A stretch of DNA of 64,000 bases from Amphiduros pacificus. Taxonomy: Eukaryota; Annelida; Polychaeta; Phyllodocida; Hesionidae. Below are positions 23,626 to 36,399 of the stretch, piece by piece (positions within the stretch are counted from its first letter, which is position 1; each line of letters opens with the position of its first letter). Made by a program: the position numbers and the translations under genes. The stretch covers positions 27,320,217-27,384,216 of the forward strand of contig OX439005.1 of the NCBI GenBank assembly GCA_949316495.1. Reading direction: 5' to 3'. The notes below the pieces were generated by a model that worked only from the letters and a program-made list of their open reading frames with translations, did not search any database and was not told the DNA's origin.

Positions 23626-25303
23626 GTTATTTTCACACTGGTTAAAAGGCCTGTAAAGATTTTATCACAGATAGTTGGGGCATCACTGCTGTAAATCAAT
23701 AGAACTTCAGCTGTTCACCACTGGTGGCAGCACTGCATGGCAGTCAGCTACCTCAGTTGAACATGGTCTCTGTTTTCTCATCAATAAAGAAGGCAATACA
23801 AAAGTGAACATTTAAAATCCTGAATAGTTATTTTAAGGCCTATTAACCCTGCTTCAAAAGAAGGACTTAGGTTAATCACAGAATAAGAATATTTAGTACT
23901 TTTTTAAGTGTGGTCTCACTAAACACCTTTACTATCAGAAAATAACACCAAAAGTGACCATTAGCTTAACAAAAGCAGTGAAGAAGAATCCTTAAATAAA
24001 GATATACTGCAAAATTTCATGTGCAACTCAACTCAATTTAACCGACTAAAATTGAATAGGATGTCACTGGTTCTTAAATCATAAAGGTTATCAGAGTTCT
24101 TATTTGGATGTGTTCAAAGAATTATGCTGCATAAAGATAAAACATATGGCCATGATAAAAGTCTTGTTTCTGATGATGTAAATAAGTAAATACTGCCTAA
24201 GGATTGTATATTTGTAGGAATTACAAAATGACAATATTGGGTGACAATTGTTCAAGAGAATTTTCTTTGCAATCTACATAAAAGAATATAAATATTTAAA
24301 GAAATTCACTCAGTTTAACTCTGTCACTTATAACCAAAGCTAAAGCAAAAAACTTTCAAATATTGTTTTACACGATTTAATGTTTGACATCCACATGGAT
24401 GCATTTTTTTCAATACACGCATCACCAAACGTGAAACAAAACTTTTTTTCTTTGACCAAATCAAAGTGTCTTTTATTGGTTCACTTCCAGATTTTGTTAA
24501 TAAAATACCAAAAATGAGAAGGAAATTATTGGGAGACCATTTGCGATTTTGATTCCTTACCCCTATCTTCCATATGCATGGGTAAATGATTGTTCACCTC
24601 TGAAATGTATTACATGAATATCGACCCATGATTTATTCTTCGTTTTCTATGAAGGATTGTATGCTTTGTTTGGGATGTAACCTCACCTTCCCGACAATGC
24701 TGACTTTGTTAGTACAGAGGCTTTGTTAAAAGAGACAGGTTGTTGTAGAGAATCAACCACATACACAGTGTTGTCCAACATAGAGTGCTTTCAATAAAGT
24801 CTTATACATATCATGGCATTATGTTGATATTGTCACTATATGTATATATCTGTACTTTTAGATGGAAATGGTGGTAATGTAGACTTGTAGACTATATAAA
24901 AGAAAATGCATTCTCACTATCATAAAAAGTTTTAAATTGATTTCAATTATTTTTGTCATAAAATCATTACAGTTGTACAAACATGCATTTGTGATCAATA
25001 TTGTGAAAATGGCTTTCAAAGTTGCAGCCATACAGTAAATGGACAGACTTTTTGTAAACAAAATAAGTTATTTGTATTTAAATTTTAATACAAATAAGTT
25101 TAATTGTCTATTATTGCATTCACCATTTCATTGTAGTATTTCATTTGAAACTTTTTTTTGTTCCTTTTGCCTTTGCATCAGGCTTTTACAGGAAGACCAA
25201 TGCTATGCGAGTCAAGAAAGAAATGCCCACCAGGGGGCAAAGCAGTCTATGTGGAGGGGCACTGTGCATGTGGCGATGTAGTGTTAGTCGTGAGGAGACT
25301 TAC

Positions 25304-25432
25304 AGAGGTGTTTGGTAGAGTCAGACGGAGGGTCTGGCCAGTCAGCAGTTGTAGCAGCAGATGCTGTGGTTGTGTTAGCACTGGAGGAGGAGGTGGCAGT
25401 GGAGGAGGCTGGGGACACGCATGTGTCCGCAC
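25304..25432 (-). CDS. TOGARAM1: TOGARAM1 linker exon, Ser/Thr/Ala-rich (symmetrical, phase 1-1)
   Basis: Acceptor GCATTTCTAG, donor CTCT/GTAAGT, 43 codons, phase 1-1. The frame demanded by both neighbours reads ADTCVSPASSTATSSSSANT, TTASAATTADWPDPPSDSTK. It is low-complexity and probably disordered. Longer open frames on both strands here are shadows of the simple sequence. Confidence 0.75.
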
Positions 25433-26587
25433 CTAGAAATGCCAACAATCACACGTACCACGCATCAGTCACAAAGCACAAAACACTCCGTTAGTTTAAA
25501 GAAAGATGTGCTCAAGTATTGGGTTTTAATCTCAACTTATTTTCAAATATTGTTTTTATTATTATTATTTTTTTTAAATGGCCACACATTTTCTTAAAAT
25601 GATCAAATATCATGAATAATTTACATTTTTTGCATTGTTTCTTGATAAATTCAGCACTTGATTGAAGATTCTTGAGTCCAAAAGTACATTTACACTCAAG
25701 TTAGTGCCCAAAGTTTTGATCTGAATGCCAAGCTTGAGTATGAGTCAAAATCACTCAAATGTTTGAAATATTTGGAATAAAAAAAATAAATAAATAAAAA
25801 AAAATGTTGGTTTAAATCAAATTGAAAAAATCAAGTTTGAGTGGTGTTAAAGACCATTGGCCATAAAAGCTTAAGACATTATGCTGTGCAAATAAAAGCA
25901 TTGCATTGATTCACTCTGGTGTAATAGATTAAAAACTCATCAAATATAATTAAAATTATTTTTTATAGCAGTGTGTCAACTTGAAAAGCAGTGTTATTTT
26001 CCATTTTGACCTTTTCATTATTATCAAAATATCAAGTAAAACATGGTTAAAATGGTAGTAGGAATATTAGGAAAAATACAGGTCAAGCATAAATGCATGC
26101 AAAATTATATATTTCTAAATAACATTAAACATTATTCTAACCAGATCAATATTGAATATGTATTCAATCAAGAATCAAATCGCAATTCGAACGAACATAT
26201 TACAATTTTTTTTGCAGTTTTGCAAGCTTTAAATTCTAAAGAACATTAAGCATTATTCTATATAAATATCTAGATATTTGGCAAAAGCAAAGTTATCAAG
26301 ATGCAAAAGTAAAAAGCTTCTGACATTTACAGCTAAACACTTTCTGTGTTAAGACAAAAGGGCAATCTATTATTTGCAGTTCAAAACTAACCAGCATACA
26401 TTATGAGCAAAAATAAAATTTAGAAATAATCCATTTGATTATTGAACAAGTTCTAAAACCACAAATATGGAATTTGCATTTACTCATAATCTTTGGTGGC
26501 CAACTGCTAAACTACAAATCTACATATGTCAAAATATCATATAAAAAACCTCTATAATAAACCTATTTTTTATTGTGAAAAACTTAC
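25433..26587 (-). other. TOGARAM1: TOGARAM1 intron, no feature recognised
   Basis: Very AT-rich with A and T tracts. No repeat family recognised. Confidence 0.6.
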
Positions 26588-26734
26588 CTGAGATAGGGTC
26601 CAGCTTCTTTTTGGCTGGTTTGCTAGTATCCTCAAACATTTTAGGCTCAGGCCAGGAATTTGAGAAGTTCATGCGAGCCGAGTCTTCCCCTGACCGATTG
26701 CTTCCTCGCGGGGTACTCAATGCTGATGGAATGT
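26588..26734 (-). CDS. TOGARAM1: TOGARAM1 linker exon (MNFSNSWP motif)
   Basis: Acceptor TTTGTTCAG, donor CAG/GTAAGT, 49 codons, phase 1-1. It encodes DIPSALSTPRGSNRSGEDSA followed by RMNFSNSWPEPKMFEDTSKP and AKKKLDPIS. The NFSNSWP..FE..SKP..KKL block matches human TOGARAM1 VNFSNSWPLKSFEGLSKPSP almost residue for residue, giving a firm family assignment for the whole linker. Confidence 0.93.
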
Positions 26735-27262
26735 CTGAACAAACAACCAACCATCCATATATTATTCTTTAAATTGGCCAAAACAAGTGCTCTGTTTTAT
26801 TTACTGTGCATTACACAGATAGTCAATTTCTTACTACCTCTGCCTCCATTGCTCAGAAGAGAACATTGAATTGCAGGCATCTGAACATGTGCTGCATTGC
26901 CAGACAAAACTGTCATAAGTTATGCAATCCTAAAGCAATGGAGGTAGCGGTAGTAACAGAAATAAATACCTCTGTAATGAATAGATATAATATGATTTTC
27001 TGTTCATCTTTTAAATGCTTCATTTGAATGTTCTGGTCTCAGTTCCAAATTTATCTTTTTTTTTGTATTTTCACTTTTTTTTTTTTTTTGAGAGACATAG
27101 GATAGTTGTTGTTTTCATTATTCCATATATATATATAAGCAATAATCTAGTTGCAATTTGACTAAAATCCAGCAAGGTGACACAATCTAAAGCAGCAAAT
27201 ATGTGAAGTAAATATCACTAAAAAGTCAAATATAGAATCAAATCTATTCTAAGGACAATTAC
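26735..27262 (-). other. TOGARAM1: Short TOGARAM1 intron
   Basis: About 530 bases, with T/A tracts at 27055-27090 and an (AT)n patch near 27130. Nothing else seen. Confidence 0.6.
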
Positions 27263-27352
27263 CGTCTTCATCTCGGGGAGTGCCATACTGCTGGGATGCC
27301 CCCTCTGATATCTGACGCTTATATTTGTTCATGTACTTCTGGCGATATGAAC
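27263..27352 (-). CDS. TOGARAM1: TOGARAM1 linker exon (symmetrical, phase 1-1)
   Basis: Acceptor GTATTTTCAG, donor ACG/GTAATT, 30 codons, phase 1-1. It encodes GSYRQKYMNKYKRQISEGAS and QQYGTPRDED. The basic, Tyr-rich start could form a short helix. Accepted on splice phase with both neighbours. Confidence 0.8.
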
Positions 27353-29567
27353 CTGAAAATACAGAGAATGGAAAAATCAGTAAAAGATGTGAGATCAAAA
27401 CTCTGACACCAAACCATCCTTAAGTGTAATAACGCCCCTGGGTTAAGCACTGAAACAAACCTTTAGTGTGCAAGGTGCAATAGGATTATTTGAAAAGTCC
27501 AATAGAACTGTTACAGTTACTGGAATTTTTTTTTTAATTAGTGTGATTTCAAATCAGAAGCACATGTCATCTGTTTTTGACCTTTTCAAATAGTTCTCCA
27601 GAATCATAACCAATCTTTTTGGTCTAAACTTCATTCTATAATGTGAATGGAGTTTGCAGATGAGAAGTAAAGGAAAGGCATTTGGTTGTGTATACCTAAA
27701 CATCTGGATATTAGTATTGCTATGTACAGCCTTAAATACATATAACTAAATCAATAAATTTCAACAAAGTTGCCACAGTCCCATTTTTTCTCATTGTTAT
27801 CTTTTTATTTCAAATAGGCAATGGCAAATTTTGTTGAAATGCAAAGGTTAGAAGAAACTTCAACAAAACTAATATTTTGATCTTATATGTGTAGTCCTAC
27901 CACCATCACGTTTCCTGTTGTTGTTTGAATTCAACTTCTCTTGAGTAGTGTAATATGTGCTCTCCCTTGGGGAGGCCAATATAGGGGGCAAAAATCCTGT
28001 TTTCACTGCTGAAATACATCATTTCTATGTATAAATGTTAAATCTAAATCCACTCTATTTTCAAGTACACAGGACTATCAATAAAAGAGCAGTATGCTAT
28101 CAATGAGAATGAGTTCTATTTCAGAATTAACATGCCTGCTCAGTTTATTGAGTTATATTATTTTTTGGTCAATTCTATGATTAAAAATGTAAATGTGTTG
28201 GAACAGAGGCAGGTGATGATTAATGTTGCATTGAATGTACATATAAAGAAGAAAAGGACAGTTAGCTCTACAGTAGCACATTACTACACATTACTACAGA
28301 GAGATAGAAAAGGGGAATTCTTAGTGTGAGAACAAAAAAAAATGTTAAGAATGCTTGCACACTAGATAAATCCTAGACTCTGACCCTTCAGGACAAGACA
28401 ATTAAATATTTTTCCATGCTCAAGCCTAAACATATTATGATGTTTAAACATATGAATTAGTCAGCATACATGCATGGTTTTAGCGCCAGGTTATATCTCA
28501 AAGGTTGTATTCAGCATAAATAGATGATGGGTACTATTGGAAACCATACCACAGATCATCCAACTTTCATCACTGCTTTTTGCACATTACCTGTCTGTCT
28601 TTCTCAATGGATGAGGTGTATTTAATTCAAAGGTCACATAATATTAATTATATGACTGATATTAGCTAACCTATAAGCACTTTGTTTGGGAGCAAAAATC
28701 ATATGCTGGATAGAGGTTTTCTAAAACACTGAATGGTTAACTTCACATGAACTTCATCACATAATGTGACCAAATCACCAGACATATTATAATAATAAGT
28801 TTCAAGAGTAAATCCCATAAATCATGACCGAGGTCATATTACTGAATGTCATCTCATGACTAATGTACCATGAAACAAAATTCTATACAAAATATTATCT
28901 TCACCTTAATATCTTATCTTCACTATGGGATATATTTAATGTAAAAGATGAAATCAAAACCATTTCAAACTCCAGTCATTTAATCCTTGTAACTCGCCTT
29001 TTTTAACCAATTCAGTTGTGTACCTCATATTTCTGAGTGTTCTGTCACAAAAATCTGATTTCACTACTACTGCTCACATGCCCTGTCTACAAATTAGAAT
29101 CAGGCCTTCTCAATTTCCATAAAACATAATCATATTATGTTTGAAACAAGTCTCAAAATGACTGCAATTAGAGCATGGCCTGCACTTTAAAGAAAAAAAT
29201 AATGATAATGCAACATTCTCATGACTTCCTGTGATCAGCATGGAGAATGAAGGTGTCATGGCTGCCAAAAAAGCATGTTTTAATTATTTGTAACTGTTAA
29301 AAAGTTTGTGAATTTCCAAAGCTCTTCATCATGCCATGACTCCCTCATATCATGACCACCTCATACCATAACTCCTTCACACCATGACCTCATAACAAGA
29401 CTCCCTGACACCATGACCACTATTCCACTAATGTCATATACGCCAAATTAGGAAATCACATAAAAATAAATTAATTCATTCTTTGATATATAATCGAAGA
29501 TTATATATGTATATTCATGTTCTTTATATTCTGATGAATGCTAAATACAGAATAATTTGACACTGAC
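27353..29567 (-). other. TOGARAM1: TOGARAM1 intron, mostly featureless
   Basis: AT-rich. A short CCATGACTCCCTCA-type tandem patch lies at about 29335-29425. No exon recognised. Confidence 0.55.
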
Positions 29568-29718
29568 CTTGATCAGGTGAGTGATCGCGTGAAGTTTGAG
29601 AATTCATGGTTCGGCGCCGAGGAATGCCATTTGCGGTTCTATCTGTATTGACCGCCCCCATCTGGTCTGAAGCCCACGTCGCTCGCTGCTTCACTGGAGG
29701 ATGGTTCTCTCTGTTTGA
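29568..29718 (-). CDS. TOGARAM1: TOGARAM1 exon 2 (start of linker)
   Basis: Acceptor TTATGATTGCAG, donor CAAG/GTCAGT, phase 0 in and 1 out. It encodes SNRENHPPVKQRATWASDQM, GAVNTDRTANGIPRRRTMNS, QTSRDHSPDQ. It joins in frame to the TOG2 exon, which ends HTHSDNQ. Disordered and basic, with no domain. Confidence 0.85.
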
Positions 29719-31940
29719 CTGCAATCATAATAAAATCACAGAAATTAATATCAAGGTATTAAATGCTTTTTATATATTTTCCATTCAGATTTCAAATACT
29801 TGGAATGAATGGATGCCTTACTTGCTGAAATAAACAATAACTCTCAAAATTGATTAGTAAATTGCTGAAATGAAAATGAGAAGTGATTGATGTTATACCA
29901 TTTTATGCAAAAACTTAAGGGTCCTCTGATCTCTATAACCCACCACTAAGATCAAAGGAAATTATGAATAACTCTACTTGTTTTATTGATGATGATTATA
30001 ACCTCCCACCCAGTGAGGCCTATAATTACTTCTTTCATGGTTGAATAGATTTTGTCCTTCACAATTGTTGCATCTGAGTTTGTCATAACAAAACCCTGAC
30101 TTAGCACACAAAAATCATATTAGAAAGAGAGGAGTAGTGCCCAGTATTGTCTATCATGATACTTGCTTGTCTACCTATTGCTTAAATATATATTATATCT
30201 ATCAAAAGTTATTGAAGGGCAATGGACCAATCATATGCCTGTCACTCCAAAGTTTGAATATAGCTTCTTCGGTTACAGCATATGCCTCTAAGCTTCAATG
30301 TTAGATTAAATAGCAATCAGAGATGGCAAAATGTCCCACACTTTGCAGAATTTGAAGCACAAAAGACAACAGGTTCTTTGGTCTGGGTCTGTATGTGTCT
30401 TGTTGTGTCCGTGTTATAGTTCCCATTGTGTAGTTGCAAATATTCTACCATGTGTCAATAAAAGCCTGCCATGTATATTACCCATAAGTTAGAGAAAATT
30501 AGCATTTGATAAAGCCAAACCCCAATATGCATCAGAGAATGGCACCATAACAGAAACCAGAAGTTACAGAGATACAGAGTCAGAGGTTGTAGAAAATAAA
30601 GTAGCAGGAATTATGAAATGGTTAGCCATTGTTTTAGCACATTTTTTCAGTAAGAATATATTTGTACATTACTGAAAATAATACTACCGACATCTACAGA
30701 TTGTATAAAGGGCATGGTTGGTATGAATTAATCTTGGTCTTAAATGGAAAGATACAATATGGTGCTAAAAATAAGGTAACTTGAGGGAATAAAGCATAAA
30801 TCATGTTAACATAGTGGCATAAAAAGGTGAATACTCTGTCAATTGGTTGATAGAAAGTAGCATGTCTCACCTTCCGGTAGGACACAATAATTATCAGAAA
30901 GAGAAACAAATTACTTATGCTCTTGTAATTGTATTTAAGGATTATCCAATATCTAGGACAAACATCTTTTTCTATTTTTGCATTCCGTGCTATGTCTGAC
31001 AATGAGGATCTATTATTAATGCTGAGTCTTGTGAACCAAAAAAGTAATTTAACTGTGACTAATGCTTCAGCAGCATGCTCAGGGCGATACCTTCTCCACA
31101 TTATAACCTTTCTCAAATTTGTACATTTTACATATCACAACAGCAAACTCTTTACCTAGTTTTCTTCTGTGACATGCTTATTTGAAAACAATTTGATAAA
31201 TGTATGCTAATTTAAATAATTTTAAATTCAAAGAAAATACTCTTGATTGACAATGAGGACTTATTTGACTGGTTTTCACCAGCTTATAGTTATATATGGT
31301 AATTTATTTATATTACATAAATGACCAAATGAAAAGTTCATTTACATCCTATTAGGATTATTTTAAGCTTGACCTTTATTCAAGATTTTTTTTTTCAAGA
31401 AACCTGAATATTGCAATCAAAGAATATCAAACGAATATCATAATTAAGTATTTTCAGTACATATTGAAGTGTCATCTTGTGGTGAGTGGTGACATAACTA
31501 TAGGGGGCAGCACCAATGCCAAATGTGTTTCCATAGTAACTTGACAAACAGACAAGCTGCATTTGCAGAACTCCTATTTGCACATGTACATGTAGATGTA
31601 TTCTTTCACAGGACAATACAGTGCACATGGCTATATACTAAATAAATACAAACAAGAATCAAACATAGACTTCTTCTGAGATTGTTATTTGCTGCCTCTG
31701 CTATTATCACTGAGTGCTAAAACCTGAAGCTTCAGCCTGAATGTAATATGTAGGCTGAACTGTGTTAGTCATCTGTGTGCAGTTTTAGTCCTGTAAATAT
31801 ATAACTAAGAGAACTGCATCCATTCACCTTTAAAATGTATAGTTACACCCAAAGATTTACTTTACAATAATAAACCAAATAGTTTAGATTCCCTCAGATT
31901 ACAAACCATGCTAATTATATATTGTTATGTCTACTACTAT

Positions 31941-32571
31941 TAGGGCATCATATCATTGGATTTCATCGATACAATACGATACGTATCGATGATTTATCAA
32001 TATTCGATACATATCGATACATATCGATATTACTGAACCGAAATAGAAGAATAATTGACTGTCTTTATCGGTCCGGTGCAAGCTCCCCAAACAGCGATAT
32101 ATTTAATATCTTCGGCTTAAAATACACACAGAAATATTCTACTATGTGTCAACAGTAGTCCGCCTCCTATTAATAAGTGTATATCTTGCTCAAATCGGAG
32201 AAAATGTGAATTTAACAATGCTTAAATATGCATACGCAACACAAGTTCGTCATTTCGAAAACCGGAAGTGACGGGGAGAAGCTCTTATTTTTGGCGCGAA
32301 AACGATTGGAGTGCTGTCACAACGTATTGATTCCCATTGAAATATTAATATATTGCGCAATGATGGATCCCTCAGTCGTCGTATTTACATTTGAAAGATT
32401 AAAAAACTTACGATGCGTAAAATATCGAGTAAAAAATCTGTTATTATGATGATATGAGGGCCCAATTCGATACAACTAATATATCGAAGCACCAGTATGA
32501 CAATACCGGTTATCGTATCGATGTCTGTATACCGGTATATCGATAATATCGCGTACCGGTGTGATGCCCTA
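31941..32571. mobile_element. hAT-type MITE, 631 bp, with 8-bp target duplication
   Basis: Ends are TAGGGCATCA and its perfect inverse TGATGCCCTA. They are flanked by identical ACTACTAT at 31933-31940 and 32572-32579, the 8-bp duplication typical of hAT elements. The subterminal parts are full of CGATAC/GTATCG words that can fold. About 330 internal bases (roughly 32075-32390) match the 42.5-kb element. No transposase frame. Confidence 0.9.
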
Positions 32572-33503
32572 ACTACTATGGCATTGTTAATGTAGTAATA
32601 GTTACATCTGGTGACATCATTTGTTATTGCAGAAAGTGCATCTTTCTTGTGTAAATTATATCAGCCCAATAAACTTGATTACCAGATCAATACTATGTGC
32701 TACAGTCTCACAATCTGCTTAAGATAAAAAGAATCGTTTTCTAACAATTATCATCATAAGGACTGAAATGGATAAAAGTCTTCCACAAAATATCAGAAGA
32801 ATCACAATCATTTATTCATTTGACAATAGGATGATTTTCTGATCTTACAAAAAATATAATAATCAAAATAAGAAATTATACAGTATTGCTGGCCCTCTTA
32901 TAAATATGTCATATAGAGATTATTTCTGCATCAGTCCAATGATGATCTTGTACTCAATACAAAGTGTATTTATATCTTATATTGATATAGACTGATATAC
33001 AGGCAGAATAGAGTGTGATAATATGGTGATATAACAACTCACACTTGATATCTGATAGCAAACAAGTAGCCACCAGGATCAATACAATCTACATGTCACA
33101 AATAGACTTCCAATATTTGGGTGGATGTAAAATGCGAATTAATATATGGAACAATAACAGCACACAATGTATGACTCTGGAAGGTAGGATATCACAGAAA
33201 GAGATCTGAATTTGATTGCCATGTGATTACTGGATTTCAATTTAGTCCAGGACTTAATATCATGATGACCATGTTATAGTCATTTTCACATCTTACACCA
33301 CAAATTTGACATATGTTTCTTCCATCATGGTTTTTTTTCCCTCTGATGTGCACATATTTCTGATTGCTCAAGACCGTAGTCAATTCTTGTGTCCCAATCA
33401 ACAGGGAAATTAATGAATTATATTTGGTTTAGTCAAAATCTGGTGTAAATATGTAAAAGAAGGGGAAACCAAGTGTCAGATGATTCCCTGCAACACTTGA
33501 GAG

Positions 33504-33580
33504 ATAATAATAATAATAATAATAATAAAATTTGTATAGCGCTGATACCAGACAAGTCTGTTCATAGCGCTGAAAATAAT
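33504..33580 (+). repeat. (AAT)n tail with TATAGCGCTG-type repeat
   Basis: An ATA/AAT microsatellite runs into AATTTGTATAGCGCTGATAC and then TTCATAGCGCTG. Such (AAT)n-TATAGCGC segments are common dispersed repeats in invertebrate deuterostomes and fish. Probably a non-LTR or SINE 3' tail fragment. Confidence 0.5.
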
Positions 33581-36291
33581 AAGATATAAATTACCTATCA
33601 AAACTTTACAGGCACAACTCTTGCACATGCTGAATACCAGCTTCTATCTTCTTTTTTTAAAATTATAATAAGATTTTAGAGAGTTGTGCTGATCAAGTTC
33701 CAAATTTTACATGTTATCATTTTTTGGCGGGGAATAACAATTTATTCTGATGCTAATATTTAAAATTCTTTTTCCCTTTTTCCATCACCATACTTATCAA
33801 AACACCATAATGATGCATACTGAGTGAGAGGGATTCAATATTGTTTGAAAATAACAAATTTGTTTGTAAAATATTTTCACCTGGTGTCTTGATATAAACT
33901 GTGTTTTAATTCAAATCACTAAAACATAATGTGCTCTGAAATGTTGAAAATAAACATCTTCCACTCTCATGGTTTTGATATATTACTGCCTGTCCAACCC
34001 CATTTTAAGCAGAAAATACAAAGCAAATTGACAGAAATCGATAATCAATACATCAGATCGAAATCTCTGGCAACAGTTGTTAATTGCATGTCATTTTCAA
34101 TCTTTTGAAATGCATGCAGATGAAATATGACTGATCATAAACCATAAATGAGTTTGACCAGATTAAAAAAGCTAATCCCAATTGATCTGCAGATCATCCA
34201 TCATACATATGTCCTCTGCTATTGATCTGTGTTTGTCCTTTATAATGATCTCAATTTTTGTTTAAATGTCACTACAAAATCGGTGCAAGATTGTGCTAAT
34301 AAAAATGGTAAAGCAGTCTTAAACAAACAATACACTATGGACTGTGATTGAAATTGAAGAGTAATTTTGATTATAACAATTCACATTTAAAGGAAATTGA
34401 TGTGCAGCTCAAACTAGTTAATTCATAAAGTCCCTTTAGATGCCTCAAAGTTGTTGACTTCCATACTCCATAAAGCTGTCTTTTAAAAGGAAAACACTAT
34501 TCACATAACAATTTTTGTGTGCAAGTTTGAGGTTGTCAATGGAACATTTGCTGATGGAACTTGCGGATATAAAATGCACATATGAACATTAGTTTTTTTT
34601 AAAACCAGAAATGGCCTTCCACCATTCATCAAATTTTCATTATCACTGAAATCAATATGATAAAAATATGATAATCCATAATATTTATCAGGGATGTTTA
34701 TCATTAAATCACATCATGGTTTGATGATGAACTTCCATGGTATTTATACTGAAACATCTGCCTGAGTGAAAATTTAATCTTAGAAGGTGACGGAATAGTT
34801 ATATTAGTGCCGAGACTTCTCTTTGGGACAGGGAGAGAGGTACTTTCCTAAGAAGATCCAGGATTTATACTTGGCTCTGCAAGTAAACAACATATTCAAC
34901 TCTTTGTGTGAGTGCTCAGAGGCCTCGTGCAAACAGCTAGACACTGAGTAAAATATTTTGTCACATGTATCAAAACAGCCAATCATTGTCATTGTTTTGG
35001 TTAAAAATTGAGTACAACATCAAATGCATGTGATGGCATGGATACATGTAAGGGCCTGGTCATATAACTATGGGGGGGGGGATTAAAATTCTATTACCCC
35101 TAATTCTGAAGAAAATATTTGCATAGTTTTGTGACAGAGGCAAGTGAATTTGAAAAAAAGGTAAATCTGAAAAAAACTTTCATGAAAATGCTAAATGCCA
35201 ATGCCTGCCTGACTGTTGAAATGATCAATACCACTGAGTTGTTGGTGTCTATTTTTTTGGTGCTGTCTCTTCAATATATTGTCCTTCTATACGTATACAT
35301 CAGCCATGCCATCAACATTAGAATTACTTAATTCAAGAATTCTACAAGAGTTGTTTGATCTGTAGCATGATGTGTGCATGAAATTTTAAACCAGTGAAAG
35401 AAATGTTTCCATGGTTACACAATAACTATAGTTTTTATGACTCCAAAGCAAATAATTTGTTTCTGTGGTTACAGAGTAAAACAACATCCACTTCAGGAGC
35501 ATTTTTTTCAGCAGAAAATGCATATTTTCTCAACAGTTTTGAAAAGAAAACAATAGCAAAGGAGTAAGCATTTGTTCTGTTAAAGTACTACAGCTTTAAT
35601 GAGACAAATTAATACATGGCTGAACATTGGGATATGGCTAATAGGTGGATTTTATGATGCACCATTTATAACCACTTATTTTGTTTGTATGTATGAAGTT
35701 GTACTGTAAATTGTACATTGGCTGAATTGGCATGGGTGATTAGCAGCAAACATCCCTGCAAACATCATATTTGTGACAATAAAAATGCAAACATAGCGGC
35801 AATCATCAGCTACTCACATCACTATGTATTGTCTTGTAATCATTTTCTATAAATTTTTGAACAAAAAAAATAAATAAAAAATAATTTTTGTACACTATTA
35901 AATAAATAACTTGCAAAATTCCTAAATAAGTAGAAGTGTTCTCCATATTGACCATGTTTGCAGAGAGTATATGCAAATTGTTGGATGTAGAGAAATGTTG
36001 ATAGAGAATGATTTATTGGTGGATGTCTATTGGCAGATGGTGCTCTATTCATGTGGGTCTGTGCCTGGTGATCAGTGATGCATGACTTCTCCTCTGACTC
36101 ATGTCCTAATCAGAGAACTGCCCATGACAGGCTCTTTGCTTTCATGGTGTTTGTGCTGTTCATAATGACTTCAGTCTCTTCTATAAATAGCATGAATTCT
36201 CAGAATCAACCTGTTCTGTTCCTGCACTCTCCATGTAGGGCATATTAAAGTTTCTCTGATTGATGAGGCCATTTGATGATGACTTTGATAA

Positions 36292-36399
36292 TCAGGGACA
36301 TGTCCACAAGAACCGCTGCCCATCAGGAGGGGTCCCCAGATGCCAAACAAAGTAGTTTTGGTGTGTGAGGAGAAGGAGCCACTCATGGTCCTGCGGATC
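36292..36399 (-). CDS. Candidate alternative terminal exon in TOGARAM1 intron 1
   Basis: A good acceptor (TGTTTCTCACAG) is followed in phase 0 by 35 codons and TGA. It reads DPQDHEWLLLLTHQNYFVWH then LGTPPDGQRFLWTCP. The TOG1-TOG2 exon also ends in phase 0, so a direct splice would make a TOG1-TOG2-only protein of about 697 residues. A minus-strand AATAAA lies about 280 bases past the stop, near 36011-36016. The block is richer in G+C than its surroundings. Alternatives are a piece of a nested gene, a decayed coding fragment, or chance: another frame here is open for 83 codons. No family recognised. Confidence 0.3.
   Translation of the reverse strand, partial: DPQDHEWLLLLTHQNYFVWHLGTPPDGQRFLWTCP

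Larger units (their letters stand above)
22366..25303 (-). other. TOGARAM1: TOGARAM1 intron with palindrome and SINE head
   Basis: Contains the 26-base palindrome at 22769-22794, a repeat stretch at about 22618-22760 that recurs near 53.8 kb, and the tRNA-like segment at 23549-23625. Confidence 0.6.

Noticed and set aside
25158-25494. Gly/Val-rich plus-strand frames and a Pro/Leu-rich minus frame
   Set aside because: Shadows of the simple GGA/GGT-rich sequence; splice phase requires a different minus-strand frame, reported as the exon at 25304-25432.
30929-31159. Plus-strand frame containing MSDNEDLLLMLSLVNQ, reminiscent of PIF/Harbinger transposase N-termini
   Set aside because: Resemblance is limited to a short acidic-leucine stretch; no DDE motifs, terminal repeats or target duplication found around it.
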